From contig JAJYZP010000007.1 of NCBI GenBank assembly GCA_021799875.1, positions 1 to 62,400 of the forward strand: DNA of 62,400 nt. Reading direction: 5' to 3'. The number at the start of each line of letters is the position of its first letter. Positions within the stretch are counted from its first letter, which is position 1. The stretch is from Actinomycetes bacterium (GTDB lineage Bacteria; Actinomycetota; Acidimicrobiia; Acidimicrobiales; Acidimicrobiaceae). The translations under genes and the position numbers were made by a program. Below, in pieces: positions 34,540 to 43,659 of the stretch. Below the pieces are notes generated by a model. It was given only the letters and a program-made list of their open reading frames with translations. It was not told the DNA's origin and did not search any database.

Positions 34540-35925
34540 TCAACATTCAGGGAACGCTACTGCAAGACCTCCAAGCGATGTCTCCTTGTAGATCTCAGCC
34601 ATGTCAGCTCCGGTGCGTCGCATCGTGTCGATCACTGCATCAAGTGAGACATAGTGGGTCCCGTCACCTCGTAGCGCCATGCGCGCCGCAGTGATCGCCT
34701 TGACTGCAGCGAGTGCGTTGCGTTCGATGCAAGGAATCTGAACGAGTCCTCCCACAGGATCACAGGTCAAACCACCGTTATGTTCAAGTCCAATCTCAGC
34801 CGCATTCTCTACCTGTGGAACGCTTCCACCAAGCGCTGCTGCGAGTCCACCTGCAGCCATAGCGCACGCAGTCCCAACCTCACCTTGACACCCAACTTCG
34901 GCCCCCGAGATCGATGCTGCTCCTTTAATCAAGATGCCGATCGCCCCAGCGGTCAGAAGAAGGTTTACGGCCTTCTCCTTGAACGCACCACCTTCTTGTG
35001 GAACGACACACTCGAGATACCGCAGAACCGCCGGCAAAGTACCCGCTGCACCGTTCGTAGGAGCGGTTACAATTCTCCCCCCGGAAGCATTCTCTTCGTT
35101 GATCGCTATCGCAAATGCTACGACGTCATCCATCGTTCGGAGCGAGTCATCGACGTGACAGAGATCTCCGAGTTGAAGAAAGAGCCGATTCGCGCGGCGA
35201 GGCACCCGTAGTCGACCCGGCAGATTCCCCGTCCTAGCCCGACCTCGTTCGGCCGACGCTCGCATCATGAGCCAGAGATCAAAAACGTCATCATCAAGGC
35301 TCTCTCGCTTCTCCAGCACACCCTCATTACGTCGGACAATCTCGGCGATAGTGAGTCCCTCACTCACCGCCATATCGAGAAGTTGCGCGCCTGAAGAGTA
35401 GGGAAACGGAACAACGATATCGTCGCATGCACGACCATCAACCTCCCTCCCATGCTCATCAACAACGAACCCACCGCCTATGGAGAAGTACTCCATCTCT
35501 TCTACCGAACCATCGCTGAACTCTGCACGAAAAAGCAGGCCATTGGGATGCTGTGCACGACGGATCTCCGGCTGAAGATGTATCTGAACATCGTTCCCTA
35601 ACGTCATCGGGAAACGACCATGAATCCGCAAGAGTTTTGACTCTCGAATCTCTTGCCGACGAATGTCTGCATATTCGGCACCGACGGTGGCCGGATGCTG
35701 ACCCTCGAGCCCGAGGTAGATCGCTTCCACCGTCCCATGACCCTCACCGGTTGCACCGAGAGAGCCAAAGAGGCGAACATCGAGCGAACGAAGGATGTCA
35801 AACGACGCTCGCTCCTCGATTCGTCGTGCGAAATCACACGCAGCCTTCATTGGACCGGAAGTGTGTGAGCTCGAAGGACCGAGCCCTGGCTTGAAGAGAT
35901 CAAAAATGCTCAGCACATCTCTCAC
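34540..35925 (-). CDS. sdaA: L-serine ammonia-lyase (L-serine dehydratase), single chain
   Basis: A [4Fe-4S] enzyme converting L-serine to pyruvate and ammonia. The beta (SIFDLFKPGLGPSSSHTSGPM) and alpha (GAEVGCQGEVGTACAMAAGGL, then LTCDPVGGLVQIPCIERNA) parts are fused as in Gram-negative SdaA. Cluster cysteines are visible in GCQGEVG, TCDPVGG and IPCIERN. The frame opens at 36021, but the family normally begins just before SIFDLF; GTG 35925 or GTG 35916 fits best. Confidence 0.92.
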   Translation of the reverse strand: MRDVLSIFDLFKPGLGPSSSHTSGPMKAACDFARRIEERASFDILRSLDVRLFGSLGATGEGHGTVEAIYLGLEGQHPATVGAEYADIRRQEIRESKLLRIHGRFPMTLGNDVQIHLQPEIRRAQHPNGLLFRAEFSDGSVEEMEYFSIGGGFVVDEHGREVDGRACDDIVVPFPYSSGAQLLDMAVSEGLTIAEIVRRNEGVLEKRESLDDDVFDLWLMMRASAERGRARTGNLPGRLRVPRRANRLFLQLGDLCHVDDSLRTMDDVVAFAIAINEENASGGRIVTAPTNGAAGTLPAVLRYLECVVPQEGGAFKEKAVNLLLTAGAIGILIKGAASISGAEVGCQGEVGTACAMAAGGLAAALGGSVPQVENAAEIGLEHNGGLTCDPVGGLVQIPCIERNALAAVKAITAARMALRGDGTHYVSLDAVIDTMRRTGADMAEIYKETSLGGLAVAFPEC

Positions 35926-36223
35926 GCTAGCAACATGCAATCTCCATGCTCCACGAAGGAGTCTCTGCTGACCCATGCAGGAACGAAGCTCTGAGCTGTT
36001 TGGTCCATGCCACACAACCACGTCACAGAGAGCTTCCCTTTGCTATCACTACCACCCTCGAGTGCACGGTTTGAGCATCGGAGCGTAGTACCTCCCGGTC
36101 TCTCTCGTCAAGCCACCGCTCTGTCTAGGCCTAAGCGACTGCTCGCCCGAGATACCGTCTCCCTCATCACAGAGGCCCGATTCCAGTGCACTACAGTAGA
36201 GAGCATCGGACGAGGAGGTAGCG

Positions 36224-36499
36224 ATGGGAATCTTCGACAAAGCGAAAGAGCAAGCCAATCAGGCGGCAGAGCGTGTGTCGACGATAGCAAAGGCAGGCCA
36301 AGCGAAGATCGAGGATATCCAGCAGACGCGCCAGACCGATCTCCTCTTCCGAGATCTTGGGGCGGCCGTCTTTGCGCAACGTACCGATCGAGCATCGTCA
36401 TCCACCGAAGCAGAGATCGATTCACTCGTCGATGAGCTACTCGAGCGCGAGCAATCGATGGGTCCGTTCGACCTCACTCGCCAAAGCCGTCACCCCTAG
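36224..36499 (+). CDS. Small helical protein of unknown function
   Basis: A 91-residue protein with an excellent ribosome site (GAGGAGGTAGCG) before ATG. It begins MGIFDKAKEQANQAAERV, resembling small actinobacterial proteins of unknown role that start MGxFDKAK. It is mostly charged helix with no signal, membrane segment or cysteines. The C-terminal part is acidic (STEAEIDSLVDELLERE). It sits alone between divergent sdaA and the dehydrogenase gene. It could be a stress or scaffold protein. Confidence 0.8.
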   Translation: MGIFDKAKEQANQAAERVSTIAKAGQAKIEDIQQTRQTDLLFRDLGAAVFAQRTDRASSSTEAEIDSLVDELLEREQSMGPFDLTRQSRHP

Positions 36500-36667
36500 C
36501 AGGCTTCGACTCCAAAGAGAATAGGTCCCGGAGGCCCCGACCTCAACCCTTTATCATCCGTCAGCACTGCAGTTCACTACGTCACAGACACACCGATCAG
36601 CTCTCCCAATCGACACAAAACGGCACGCAGCGAGGAATTTTCTCCTTGAACTCGATATCGTTACAGG

Positions 36668-37531
36668 ATGCAGCTAGAGCACGTTGGCATAGTTGGCTCA
36701 GGAATCATGGGCTCCGGAGTCGCAGAGGTTGCCCTACTCGCCGGGTTCCAGGTAACGCTTCGATCTCGCACTCATACCAACGCCCACAAGAGCTTAGAGT
36801 TGATCGAGCGGTCTCTCCAGCGAAGACTCGAAAAGGAGAAAATCACCCCTAAAGAGCGATCGGAGGCTCTTCGGCGCCTGACCACAACCACCGATGTCGA
36901 TGCGGTTAGCGAATGCCAGCTCGTCATCGAGTCAATATCCGAGGACCTCAAGAGCAAAAAATCGCTCTTTTCACATCTCGACGAGGTCTGTGCCCATGAG
37001 ACCGTCCTCGCAACCAATACCTCCACCCTCCCGATTATCGAACTCGCCGCAGCGACGAATCGTGCGGACCGAGTCTGTGGAATCCACTTCTTCAATCCCG
37101 CTCCACTCATGGGGCTCGTGGAAGTGATTCCAGCGCTGACCACATCAGCGAGCACTCTTGATCTCGCCGTCTCATTCGTACAGCGATGTCGTAAGGAGGC
37201 CGTAGTCGCAAAAGATGAAGCCGGTTTCATCGTCAATTCGCTCCTCTTCCCTTACCTCAATAGCGCTATCACCCTTCTCGAGCGAGGAACTGCGTCGATG
37301 GAGGCTATCGACGCGTCGATGCGTCTTGGCTGCGGATATCCAATGGGGCCATTTCAGCTACTCGACCTCATCGGTCTCGATACATCTCTCGCAATACTTG
37401 AAGCACTCCACCGTGAATTCGGTACCCAGTCATCGCTGCCTGCTCCAACTCTCAAGCGACTCGTGGCGAGCGGAAGACTGGGCAGAAAGACCGGTCACGG
37501 CTTCTACAGCTATGACGCGTCGGCCCTCTGA
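36668..37531 (+). CDS. 3-hydroxybutyryl-CoA dehydrogenase
   Basis: A 287-residue NAD(P)-dependent enzyme interconverting acetoacetyl-CoA and 3-hydroxybutyryl-CoA. It has the dinucleotide fold GIVGSGIMGSGVAEVALLAG, the catalytic His in GIHFFNPAPLMGLVEVI with the Glu following, DEAGFIVNSLLFPYLN, and the C-terminal domain GCGYPMGPFQLLDLIGLD. The length is that of the single-function 3-hydroxyacyl-CoA dehydrogenases. The nearby thiolase, Ccr and ethylmalonyl-CoA mutase suggest it supplies crotonyl-CoA precursors for the ethylmalonyl-CoA pathway, though fatty-acid roles are possible. Confidence 0.92.
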   Translation: MQLEHVGIVGSGIMGSGVAEVALLAGFQVTLRSRTHTNAHKSLELIERSLQRRLEKEKITPKERSEALRRLTTTTDVDAVSECQLVIESISEDLKSKKSLFSHLDEVCAHETVLATNTSTLPIIELAAATNRADRVCGIHFFNPAPLMGLVEVIPALTTSASTLDLAVSFVQRCRKEAVVAKDEAGFIVNSLLFPYLNSAITLLERGTASMEAIDASMRLGCGYPMGPFQLLDLIGLDTSLAILEALHREFGTQSSLPAPTLKRLVASGRLGRKTGHGFYSYDASAL

Positions 37532-37846
37532 TAACACTGTCCTGCCGGAGTCCGTGACGCTATCAGAGTTGGAAATACCGTACGTTCCCGAGTGCCTCGA
37601 GACACAAGAACACAAGTGGCGTGGAACAACAGGGCTAGCTCTAAGTTGTGCTGCAACCTGGGTCTCCCCGCACGGCCCCACCACAGCTCGACCTTCGAAG
37701 GTTGCGAGCCCAATCGACTCTTACTCGATTCCTATTCAACCCTGTAGCCATAGACCAAGAGGCCTATATGAAGTACTGTAAGAGTTTCGGTACGCTCACG
37801 AGTCACACTCGGAGCGACCGCCGACTAGCCGCACTCGAGGTGGAAG
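37532..37846 (+). other. 315 bp gap with two overlapping small frames before ecm
   Basis: Between the dehydrogenase and mutase genes, an 89-codon frame (ATG 37512 to 37781) and a frame ending at 37857 across the mutase start can be read, the latter containing MKYCKSFGTLTSHTRS. Neither is recognised. They could be a small coupled gene or a frame-shifted remnant. GAGGTGGAAG just before 37847 is the ribosome site of the mutase. Confidence 0.35.
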
Positions 37847-39841
37847 ATGACCGGTAAGAAATGGGAGTATCCTCGTTTAGAGCGACCGGACCGACCATGG
37901 ATGATGCGCACATACTCAGGACATTCAAACGCGCGACGCTCGAACGAGCTCTACCGAATGAATCTGGCCAAGGGCCAAACCGGACTCTCTATAGCCTTCG
38001 ACCTCCCGACCCAGATTGGCTACGACCCAGACCAGCCAGAGGCGATCGGCGAGGTCGGTAAGGTCGGAGTTCCCATCGCTCATCTCGGACACATGCGTCA
38101 GCTCTTCGAGGAGATCCCCATCGAAGAGATGAACACATCGATGACCATCAACGCTAGCTCGTCGTGGATCTTGGCACTCTATCTTGCCCTAGCGGAAGAA
38201 CGCTCCGTTCCACTCACAGAGCTCAAAGGAACCACGCAGAACGACATTGTCAAGGAGTATCTCTCGAGAGGTACATTCATATTCCCGCCGGAGGCATCCC
38301 GACGGCTCATCGTCGACATGATCTGCTTCACCGTGAATCGAGTACCACAGTGGAACCCGATCAACATCTGTTCCTACCACCTTCAAGAGGCCGGGGCGAC
38401 CCCGCACCAAGAGATAGCGTATGCGCTGGCAACGGCTGTCGGAGTTCTCGATGCCGTGCGCGACGCTGAGCAGATACCCGAGCACCGCTTCAACGAGGTT
38501 GTCGGCCGTATCTCGTTCTTCTGCAACGCTGGGATCCGCTTCATTGAAGAGACGGCAAAAATGAGGGCCTTCACTGCACTCTGGGCCGAGATCACACGCG
38601 ACCGCTATGGCGTGACCGAACCAAACCTCAGCCGCTTTCGCTACGGAGTACAGGTCAATTCGCTCGGCCTGACCGAGCAGCAACCGGAGAACAACGTAGC
38701 CCGGATCGTCCTCGAGTCACTCGGAGTCACACTCTCGCGAGACGCGCGCGCACGCGCCCTACAGCTGCCCGCCTGGAACGAGGCGATTGGGCTCCCAAGA
38801 CCTTGGGACCAGCAGTGGTCGCTCAGGATTCAGCAGATTCTCGCTCTCGAAACCGATCTTCTCGAGTATCCCGACATCTTTGAAGGCTCCAAAGTTATGG
38901 AGAGCCTTACGGAGCAGATGATACGAGCGGCTCGATCAGAGCTCAACGAAGTCACCGAGGGTGGCGGGGTCTTCGCCATGATCGATGAGCTCAAGCAGAG
39001 GCTCGTCCACAGTCAGTCGGTGAGAACACAACGAATCGAGACCGGTGAGCTTACCGTGGTAGGAGTCAATGCCTTCAACGAGAGCGAGCCTTCCCCTCTC
39101 CTCCAAGGCGGTAGCGACGCTCATCTCACTGTCGATCCAGCCTTAGAGTCCGAACTCAAGCAAGATCTCACAGAGTGGCGCAAGCAACGATCGAGCGAGG
39201 CAGTAGAGGCCGCATTGCGTAACTTGGCCACCGTTGCTCGTGCGGGGGAGAACATCATGGAAGCCACCATCGCGCTCGCTCGAGTGGGTGGCACTACCGG
39301 TGAGTGGGGCCAAGTACTCCGGACGGTATTCGGTGAGTATCGCGCCCCAACCGGTATCCAAGGTGGCTTCGGAGCGCGCACGCACCACCTCACCACGCAG
39401 ATGTCTCGATCACGCGGTCTCCAAGGTGGTCCTCCCCGCTTGCTAATTGCTAAGCCGGGCCTCGATGGACACTCAAACGGGGCCGAGCAGATCGCAGTTG
39501 CAGCGAGAGACGGCGGCTTCGAGGTGATCTATCCAGGCATCCGGCTCACCCCTCCAGAGATCGCCGCTATCGCTCGAGACGAGGATGTAGACATCGTCGG
39601 AATCTCAATCCTCTCTGGCTCTCACCTTCAGCTCGTTCCGGCAGTACTTCGTTGCCTCAAGGATGCCTCGGTCGACGTGCCGGTCATTGTCGGTGGTATT
39701 GTTCCCGTCTCCGACGAGCCGACCCTCTATGATGCTGGGGTGACTCGCATCTATACGCCAAAAAACTACGAGATCTCCGTAATTATCGAGGAGATGTTCG
39801 AACTCGTCGAAACACATCGTTTGCACCGTGAACACTCATGA
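37847..39841 (+). CDS. ecm: Adenosylcobalamin-dependent (2R)-ethylmalonyl-CoA mutase (MeaA-like)
   Basis: A 664-residue acyl-CoA mutase. The N-terminal TIM barrel begins RPWMMRTYSGHSNARRSNEL, with KGQTGLSIAFDLPTQIGYDP and PINICSYHLQEAGATP. The C-terminal B12-binding domain has KPGLDGHSNGAEQIA with the cobalt-ligand His in DGHSNG, and GISILSGSHL. MeaA/Ecm proteins carry this DGHSNGAEQ form, whereas methylmalonyl-CoA mutase has DGHDRG. It rearranges ethylmalonyl-CoA to methylsuccinyl-CoA. crotonyl-CoA carboxylase/reductase and an epimerase lie about 7 kb away. Isobutyryl-CoA mutase is a less likely alternative. Confidence 0.88.
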   Translation: MTGKKWEYPRLERPDRPWMMRTYSGHSNARRSNELYRMNLAKGQTGLSIAFDLPTQIGYDPDQPEAIGEVGKVGVPIAHLGHMRQLFEEIPIEEMNTSMTINASSSWILALYLALAEERSVPLTELKGTTQNDIVKEYLSRGTFIFPPEASRRLIVDMICFTVNRVPQWNPINICSYHLQEAGATPHQEIAYALATAVGVLDAVRDAEQIPEHRFNEVVGRISFFCNAGIRFIEETAKMRAFTALWAEITRDRYGVTEPNLSRFRYGVQVNSLGLTEQQPENNVARIVLESLGVTLSRDARARALQLPAWNEAIGLPRPWDQQWSLRIQQILALETDLLEYPDIFEGSKVMESLTEQMIRAARSELNEVTEGGGVFAMIDELKQRLVHSQSVRTQRIETGELTVVGVNAFNESEPSPLLQGGSDAHLTVDPALESELKQDLTEWRKQRSSEAVEAALRNLATVARAGENIMEATIALARVGGTTGEWGQVLRTVFGEYRAPTGIQGGFGARTHHLTTQMSRSRGLQGGPPRLLIAKPGLDGHSNGAEQIAVAARDGGFEVIYPGIRLTPPEIAAIARDEDVDIVGISILSGSHLQLVPAVLRCLKDASVDVPVIVGGIVPVSDEPTLYDAGVTRIYTPKNYEISVIIEEMFELVETHRLHREHS

Positions 39842-39916
39842 CCCCGAGCGTCGATCGATCCTCCGCTATCACTTTCTCTCTCGATCAAGAGAATCAATAG
39901 TTCAGACTGGCACCAG

Positions 39917-40714
39917 ATGATCCGAATTAAAGATATGGTCTTCAAGAGAGCCTTGCCAATCGTGCTCGTCGTCGCCTCCGGCGGCGTTGCGATAGCTGGT
40001 TGGGTTGCAAGTAACCGCTACTCCTCCGCTATCACTTTCTTTCTCGCTGCACTTGCAGTTCTTGCGGTCTATGGCACCTCTAGCTCCCGTCGGCGGTCGG
40101 TGGAGTCTGCACAAGGTGACCTACCAGTCACCTCCACCCCAGAGCAAGAAGCACACCCAGAAGCCCGACCGGTCGTCGAACTTCCTGTGGTGATGACCTC
40201 TGAGACGACCGAAGAGCTCGGCATCACCGACCAGGTCACTGGAATGATGAACCACCTATTTTTTGCGGGCCTCATCGGTACCAAGGTCGCTACGGCAAGG
40301 CGGCGCCTCTGGCCGGTCTCTATCGTCTTGCTTCACGTCAGCTTCACTCCTCACGGATCGACGAGAGAGCAAGAGAACATCGCTCTCGCAGAGTTCGCGA
40401 AAATCATCGAAAGTACTCTCCGTGACGCGGACGTCCCCTGTCGCATCGCAACACGAACCTTCGGGCTCATCTTGGACGATACCGACGAAGACGGCGCTGC
40501 GTGGGCAGCAGAGCGAATTCAGCTCGCTCAAGCTCGCCGGAGCGATTCAGTCATCGTCAAGGTATCGGCCGGGATCGCCTCCTACCCAAGTCACGGCATT
40601 GAAGCTCCTGAGATTCTCTCTCGTGCTCGCGAAGCCCTCGAACGTGCAACGACCAACGCTGATCTTCCGGGATTAGGTCTCGTCATCGTCGCTCCTCAAC
40701 GTCCATTCGCCTAG
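39917..40714 (+). CDS. Membrane protein with degenerate GGDEF-like domain
   Basis: A 265-residue protein with two predicted membrane helices (about 14-31 and 38-56) and a low-complexity linker. The C-terminal domain keeps the diguanylate-cyclase fold signs: TDQVTGMMNHLFFAGLI at the start and KVSAGIASYPSHGIEAPEILSRAREAL at the end. The signature strand reads RIATRTFGLILDDT instead of R-GGDEF, so catalytic and metal-binding residues are missing. It is therefore probably an inactive sensor or GTP/c-di-GMP-binding protein. The domain call is from overall pattern and is less certain than the membrane part. Confidence 0.7.
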   Translation: MIRIKDMVFKRALPIVLVVASGGVAIAGWVASNRYSSAITFFLAALAVLAVYGTSSSRRRSVESAQGDLPVTSTPEQEAHPEARPVVELPVVMTSETTEELGITDQVTGMMNHLFFAGLIGTKVATARRRLWPVSIVLLHVSFTPHGSTREQENIALAEFAKIIESTLRDADVPCRIATRTFGLILDDTDEDGAAWAAERIQLAQARRSDSVIVKVSAGIASYPSHGIEAPEILSRAREALERATTNADLPGLGLVIVAPQRPFA

Positions 40715-40843
40715 CGTCCAGCGACATGAGTCCGGTCCCCAAGGGACGTTGCGTTTCGCCACCGTCCTGAACGGCCGAATCCCGCAACAAAGAGGAATAT
40801 CAAGCCTTGGCTACCTCGGCCTCCGAATACGGCCGACCGACCC

Positions 40844-41044
40844 CTACCAGCCTCGACGTGCCTCAGGACGCTGCCGACCGCGAGATCCAGCATGGTTCCA
40901 CCATCGAGCCGAAAAACGCCAAATGGTTGGATCGGCTCCGACCTCTTGTGGGTTGCTAGGCGAAGCCTGCAGAAGACTCATGACAGCAGCGGAGACGATC
41001 GCTACGCGTTCCGCATCATCGAGTTCACGTGTCCTCTGGGTCAT
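40844..41044 (-). CDS. Small acyl-CoA carboxylase accessory (epsilon-like) subunit
   Basis: A 66-residue protein whose ATG overlaps the TGA of the carboxylase beta gene (ATGA), so it is almost certainly co-translated. An N-terminal amphipathic helix (DDAERVAIVSAAVMSLLQ) is followed by IWRFSARWWNH and a basic tail, the general layout of short proteins beside carboxyltransferase subunits. The VVRG-PT start of Streptomyces AccE/PccE is not present, so this is a guess by position and shape rather than a family match. Confidence 0.55.
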   Translation of the reverse strand: MTQRTRELDDAERVAIVSAAVMSLLQASPSNPQEVGADPTIWRFSARWWNHAGSRGRQRPEARRGW

Positions 41045-42600
41045 AGCGGCACGTTTCCATGCTTGCGCTTCGGCAGATCCTCGCGCTTCGTTCGCAAAAC
41101 ACGTAAGGAGCGGATTAGGACGCTCCTTGTTTCCGCTGGATCAATAACGTCGTCAACGAAACCTCTCTCGGCCGCTACGTAGGGGTTGGCGTATCGTTCC
41201 GTGTACTCCTCCACCAGCTCTTGACGACGAAGCGCCGGATTCTCCGCAGCGGCGAGCTCCCGACGATGTACCACTTCAACAGCTCCTTGAGGACCCATGA
41301 CTGCGAGCTCCGCCGACGGCCATGCGTATGCGAAATCCGCTCCAACCGACTTGGAGTTCATGACCACGTAGGCACCACCATACGCCTTTCTCGTGATCAG
41401 TTGAATACGTGGTACCGAGGCCTCACAGAACGCATAGAGAAGTTTTGCGCCGTGTCGAATGATGCCGCCATACTCCTGATCTACACCGGGCATGAATCCA
41501 GGAACATCGACAAAGGTGACCAAGGGGATATTGAACGCGTCGCAGGTTCGCACGAACCGGGCTGCCTTCTCGGAGGAGTCAATATCCAACACTCCCGCTA
41601 GCACTGCGGGTTGATTGCCAACGATCCCAACGACCTCTCCATCAAGGCGAGCAAAGCCACAGGTCATATTGCCGGCCCAATGGGAGAAGTACTCCAAGAA
41701 CTCGCCATCATCGACGATCGACCTGATCACGACGGTCATGTCATAGGGTTGATTCGAAGAGACGGGAATGACCTCTCGAAGTTCGGGGACCAACCGCTCG
41801 GGATCATCGGAAGAGCGTTGCGAAGGTGGTTCCTCGAGATTATTCGAGGGCAAGAAGCTGAGAAGATACTTGACCTCATCCAAGCACGCCTTCTCGTCAT
41901 CGAGGACAAAGGTCGCCACTCCAGACTTCGTGGCGTGCGACATCGCCCCGCCGAGCTCTTCAAGCGTCACCTCTTCACCGGTCACGGTCTTCACCACATC
42001 AGGACCAGTAATAAACATGTGTGAGGTCCCTTTCACCATAAAGATGAAGTCAGTCATTGCAGGTGAGTAGACAGCACCTCCTGCACACGGACCAAGGATG
42101 ACGGAGATCTGCGGTATCACCCCAGAGCTCATAACATTACGTCGGAAGATTCCTCCATAGGAGTGAAGAGAGACCACCCCCTCTTGGATGCGAGCACCCG
42201 CTCCATCGTTGAGCCCGATCATCGGCACGCCGACCGAGGCCGCCAGATCCATAACCTTATGGATCTTTTCCGCAAAAACCTCGCCAAGAGCTCCACCGAA
42301 AACCGTAAAGTCTTGCGAGAAGAGACAGACTCGCCTGCCGTCTATTGTCGCAAATCCAGTCACGACTCCGTCGGTGTAAGGGCGAGAGTCCTCGAGACCC
42401 ATACCGTGCGCCCGGTGGCGGGCAAGCATATCGAGCTCTTGGAAGGAGCCCTCATCCACCAAGTAGTCGATCCGCTCGCGAGCCGTCATCTTCCCTTTTT
42501 GGTGTTGACGTTGAACCGCAGCGGCCGAACCGGCGCTCAGTGCTGCCGCACGCCGCTCTGCGAGATCCCGTAGTCGCTCTGTCATAGAGTGTTCCGCCAT
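41041..42600 (-). CDS. Acyl-CoA carboxylase beta subunit (propionyl-CoA carboxylase-like)
   Basis: A carboxyltransferase subunit of about 519 residues. N half: KMTARERIDYLVDEGSF, VCLFSQDFTVFGGALGE, and GLNDGAGARIQEGV, whose GAGAR loop forms an oxyanion hole. C half: FVDVPGFMPGVDQEYGGIIRHGAK and YGGAYVVMNSKSVGADFAYAWP, which closes the active site. It transfers CO2 from carboxybiotin to propionyl-CoA (or acetyl-CoA), giving methylmalonyl-CoA in the pathway context. No biotin carboxylase/BCCP subunit is in the window. The start may be ATG 42600 or ATG 42585; a longer frame opens at 42621. Confidence 0.92.
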   Translation of the reverse strand: MAEHSMTERLRDLAERRAAALSAGSAAAVQRQHQKGKMTARERIDYLVDEGSFQELDMLARHRAHGMGLEDSRPYTDGVVTGFATIDGRRVCLFSQDFTVFGGALGEVFAEKIHKVMDLAASVGVPMIGLNDGAGARIQEGVVSLHSYGGIFRRNVMSSGVIPQISVILGPCAGGAVYSPAMTDFIFMVKGTSHMFITGPDVVKTVTGEEVTLEELGGAMSHATKSGVATFVLDDEKACLDEVKYLLSFLPSNNLEEPPSQRSSDDPERLVPELREVIPVSSNQPYDMTVVIRSIVDDGEFLEYFSHWAGNMTCGFARLDGEVVGIVGNQPAVLAGVLDIDSSEKAARFVRTCDAFNIPLVTFVDVPGFMPGVDQEYGGIIRHGAKLLYAFCEASVPRIQLITRKAYGGAYVVMNSKSVGADFAYAWPSAELAVMGPQGAVEVVHRRELAAAENPALRRQELVEEYTERYANPYVAAERGFVDDVIDPAETRSVLIRSLRVLRTKREDLPKRKHGNVPL

Positions 42601-42720
42601 AGCCCCTAGACTACCCAGCACCGGTCACAAGCCAGGGTAACCCGATCGACACGAGTCCGAAAAATCGCGAGAATACGAAAACTACTTAACTTGAGCCGAA
42701 AAAATAACGAAGAACCACTG

Positions 42721-42759
42721 TACAATTATCACTCAGAGTGAGATTACACGAAGAGTGAT
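42721..42759 (+). promoter_or_regulatory. Candidate promoter and operator of aat
   Basis: A -10-like TACAAT (42721-42726) in AT-rich DNA is followed by arms ATCACTC (42728-42734) and GAGTGAT (42753-42759), with an extra GAGTGAG between them. The nested inverted repeat would sit at the transcription start, as repressor sites often do. No good -35 is visible. Confidence 0.45.
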
Positions 42760-42785
42760 ACCACAGGATCGACAGGAGTTGCCGC

Positions 42786-43553
42786 GTGACCTCAATGCTT
42801 GAAGGGGTGGATTATCTTCCCTCACTCGATGAAACAGCGCTCTACCTCAGGGAAAATCCAAAAATGGACGACCTGCTCTACGTAGGAGGATCGCTCAATC
42901 CTCGCGCAGTCATTGGAGGCTACGCCAAGGGACTCTTTCCGATGTTCATTGGACGAGATGAAGATGAGACCATAGGGTGGTTCTCTCCGCAGCAACGTGT
43001 TGGTCTCGACCTCACGCCCTTCCACGGAGTGTCATCCAAGATTCGCGTTCATCGATCACTCGAGCACTCCATGCGAAGGTTCATCCTGCGAGTCAACACC
43101 AACTTCCGAGCGGTCTTAGAGGCCTGCGCTTCCAGCAGAGAGGTCGGGAACTGGATTGAATCTCGCTTTATCGAGGTCTACTGCGAACTCCACGACGCTG
43201 GTCTGGCGCATAGTTTCGAAATCTACCTCGCACAAGAACCTGACCGCTTAGTTGGAGGCCTCTTCGGAGTATCAGTTGGAGGACTCTTCAGCGGTGAATC
43301 GATGTTCCACTTCGTCTCTGACGCCTCGAAGGCGGCCTTCGTTGGCTCGGTTGCGATACTCCATCAAGCTGGTTACCACTGGATAGACGGGCAGTGGCTG
43401 ACGGAGCATCTCCTCAGTCTTGGAATGCAAGAGACTCGAAGGAAAGACTACCTCGCCAAGCTCCCATCTCTCCTCGAGGTTCAGCCAACTCCGCTACCGA
43501 CCGGAGAGGTAATTCGGTCACACGCAGACTGGCTCGAGATCGTCACTCACTAG
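42786..43553 (+). CDS. aat: Leucyl/phenylalanyl-tRNA-protein transferase
   Basis: A 255-residue enzyme that adds Leu or Phe from aminoacyl-tRNA to proteins with N-terminal Arg or Lys, marking them for ClpS/ClpAP degradation. It has the family features GGSLNPRAVIGGYAKGLFPM, FHGVSSKIRVHRSL, GLFGVSVGGLFSGESMFH, DASKAAF and DGQWLTEHLLSLGMQE. AGGAG seven bases before GTG 42786 decides the start. It is preceded by a promoter with nested repeats. Neighbours are metabolic and unrelated. Confidence 0.93.
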   Translation: MTSMLEGVDYLPSLDETALYLRENPKMDDLLYVGGSLNPRAVIGGYAKGLFPMFIGRDEDETIGWFSPQQRVGLDLTPFHGVSSKIRVHRSLEHSMRRFILRVNTNFRAVLEACASSREVGNWIESRFIEVYCELHDAGLAHSFEIYLAQEPDRLVGGLFGVSVGGLFSGESMFHFVSDASKAAFVGSVAILHQAGYHWIDGQWLTEHLLSLGMQETRRKDYLAKLPSLLEVQPTPLPTGEVIRSHADWLEIVTH

Positions 43554-43659
43554 TCGCCCGAATCTAGGCCTCTCAGAGTCTCGCCCAGTCAACTCATCAA
43601 ACTCGGTCTCACTCAACTAAGCGAGCGAGTTTGACCACCAGCCTCCTAGCGTAAGTGCC

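Noticed and set aside
37215-37781. 188-codon frame as a gene
   Set aside because: Its first half is a shadow of the 3-hydroxybutyryl-CoA dehydrogenase gene in another frame; only the last 89 codons could be real.
37847-39841. Methylmalonyl-CoA mutase large subunit
   Set aside because: The DGHSNGAEQ cobalamin motif and N-terminus match MeaA/Ecm, and ccr is nearby.
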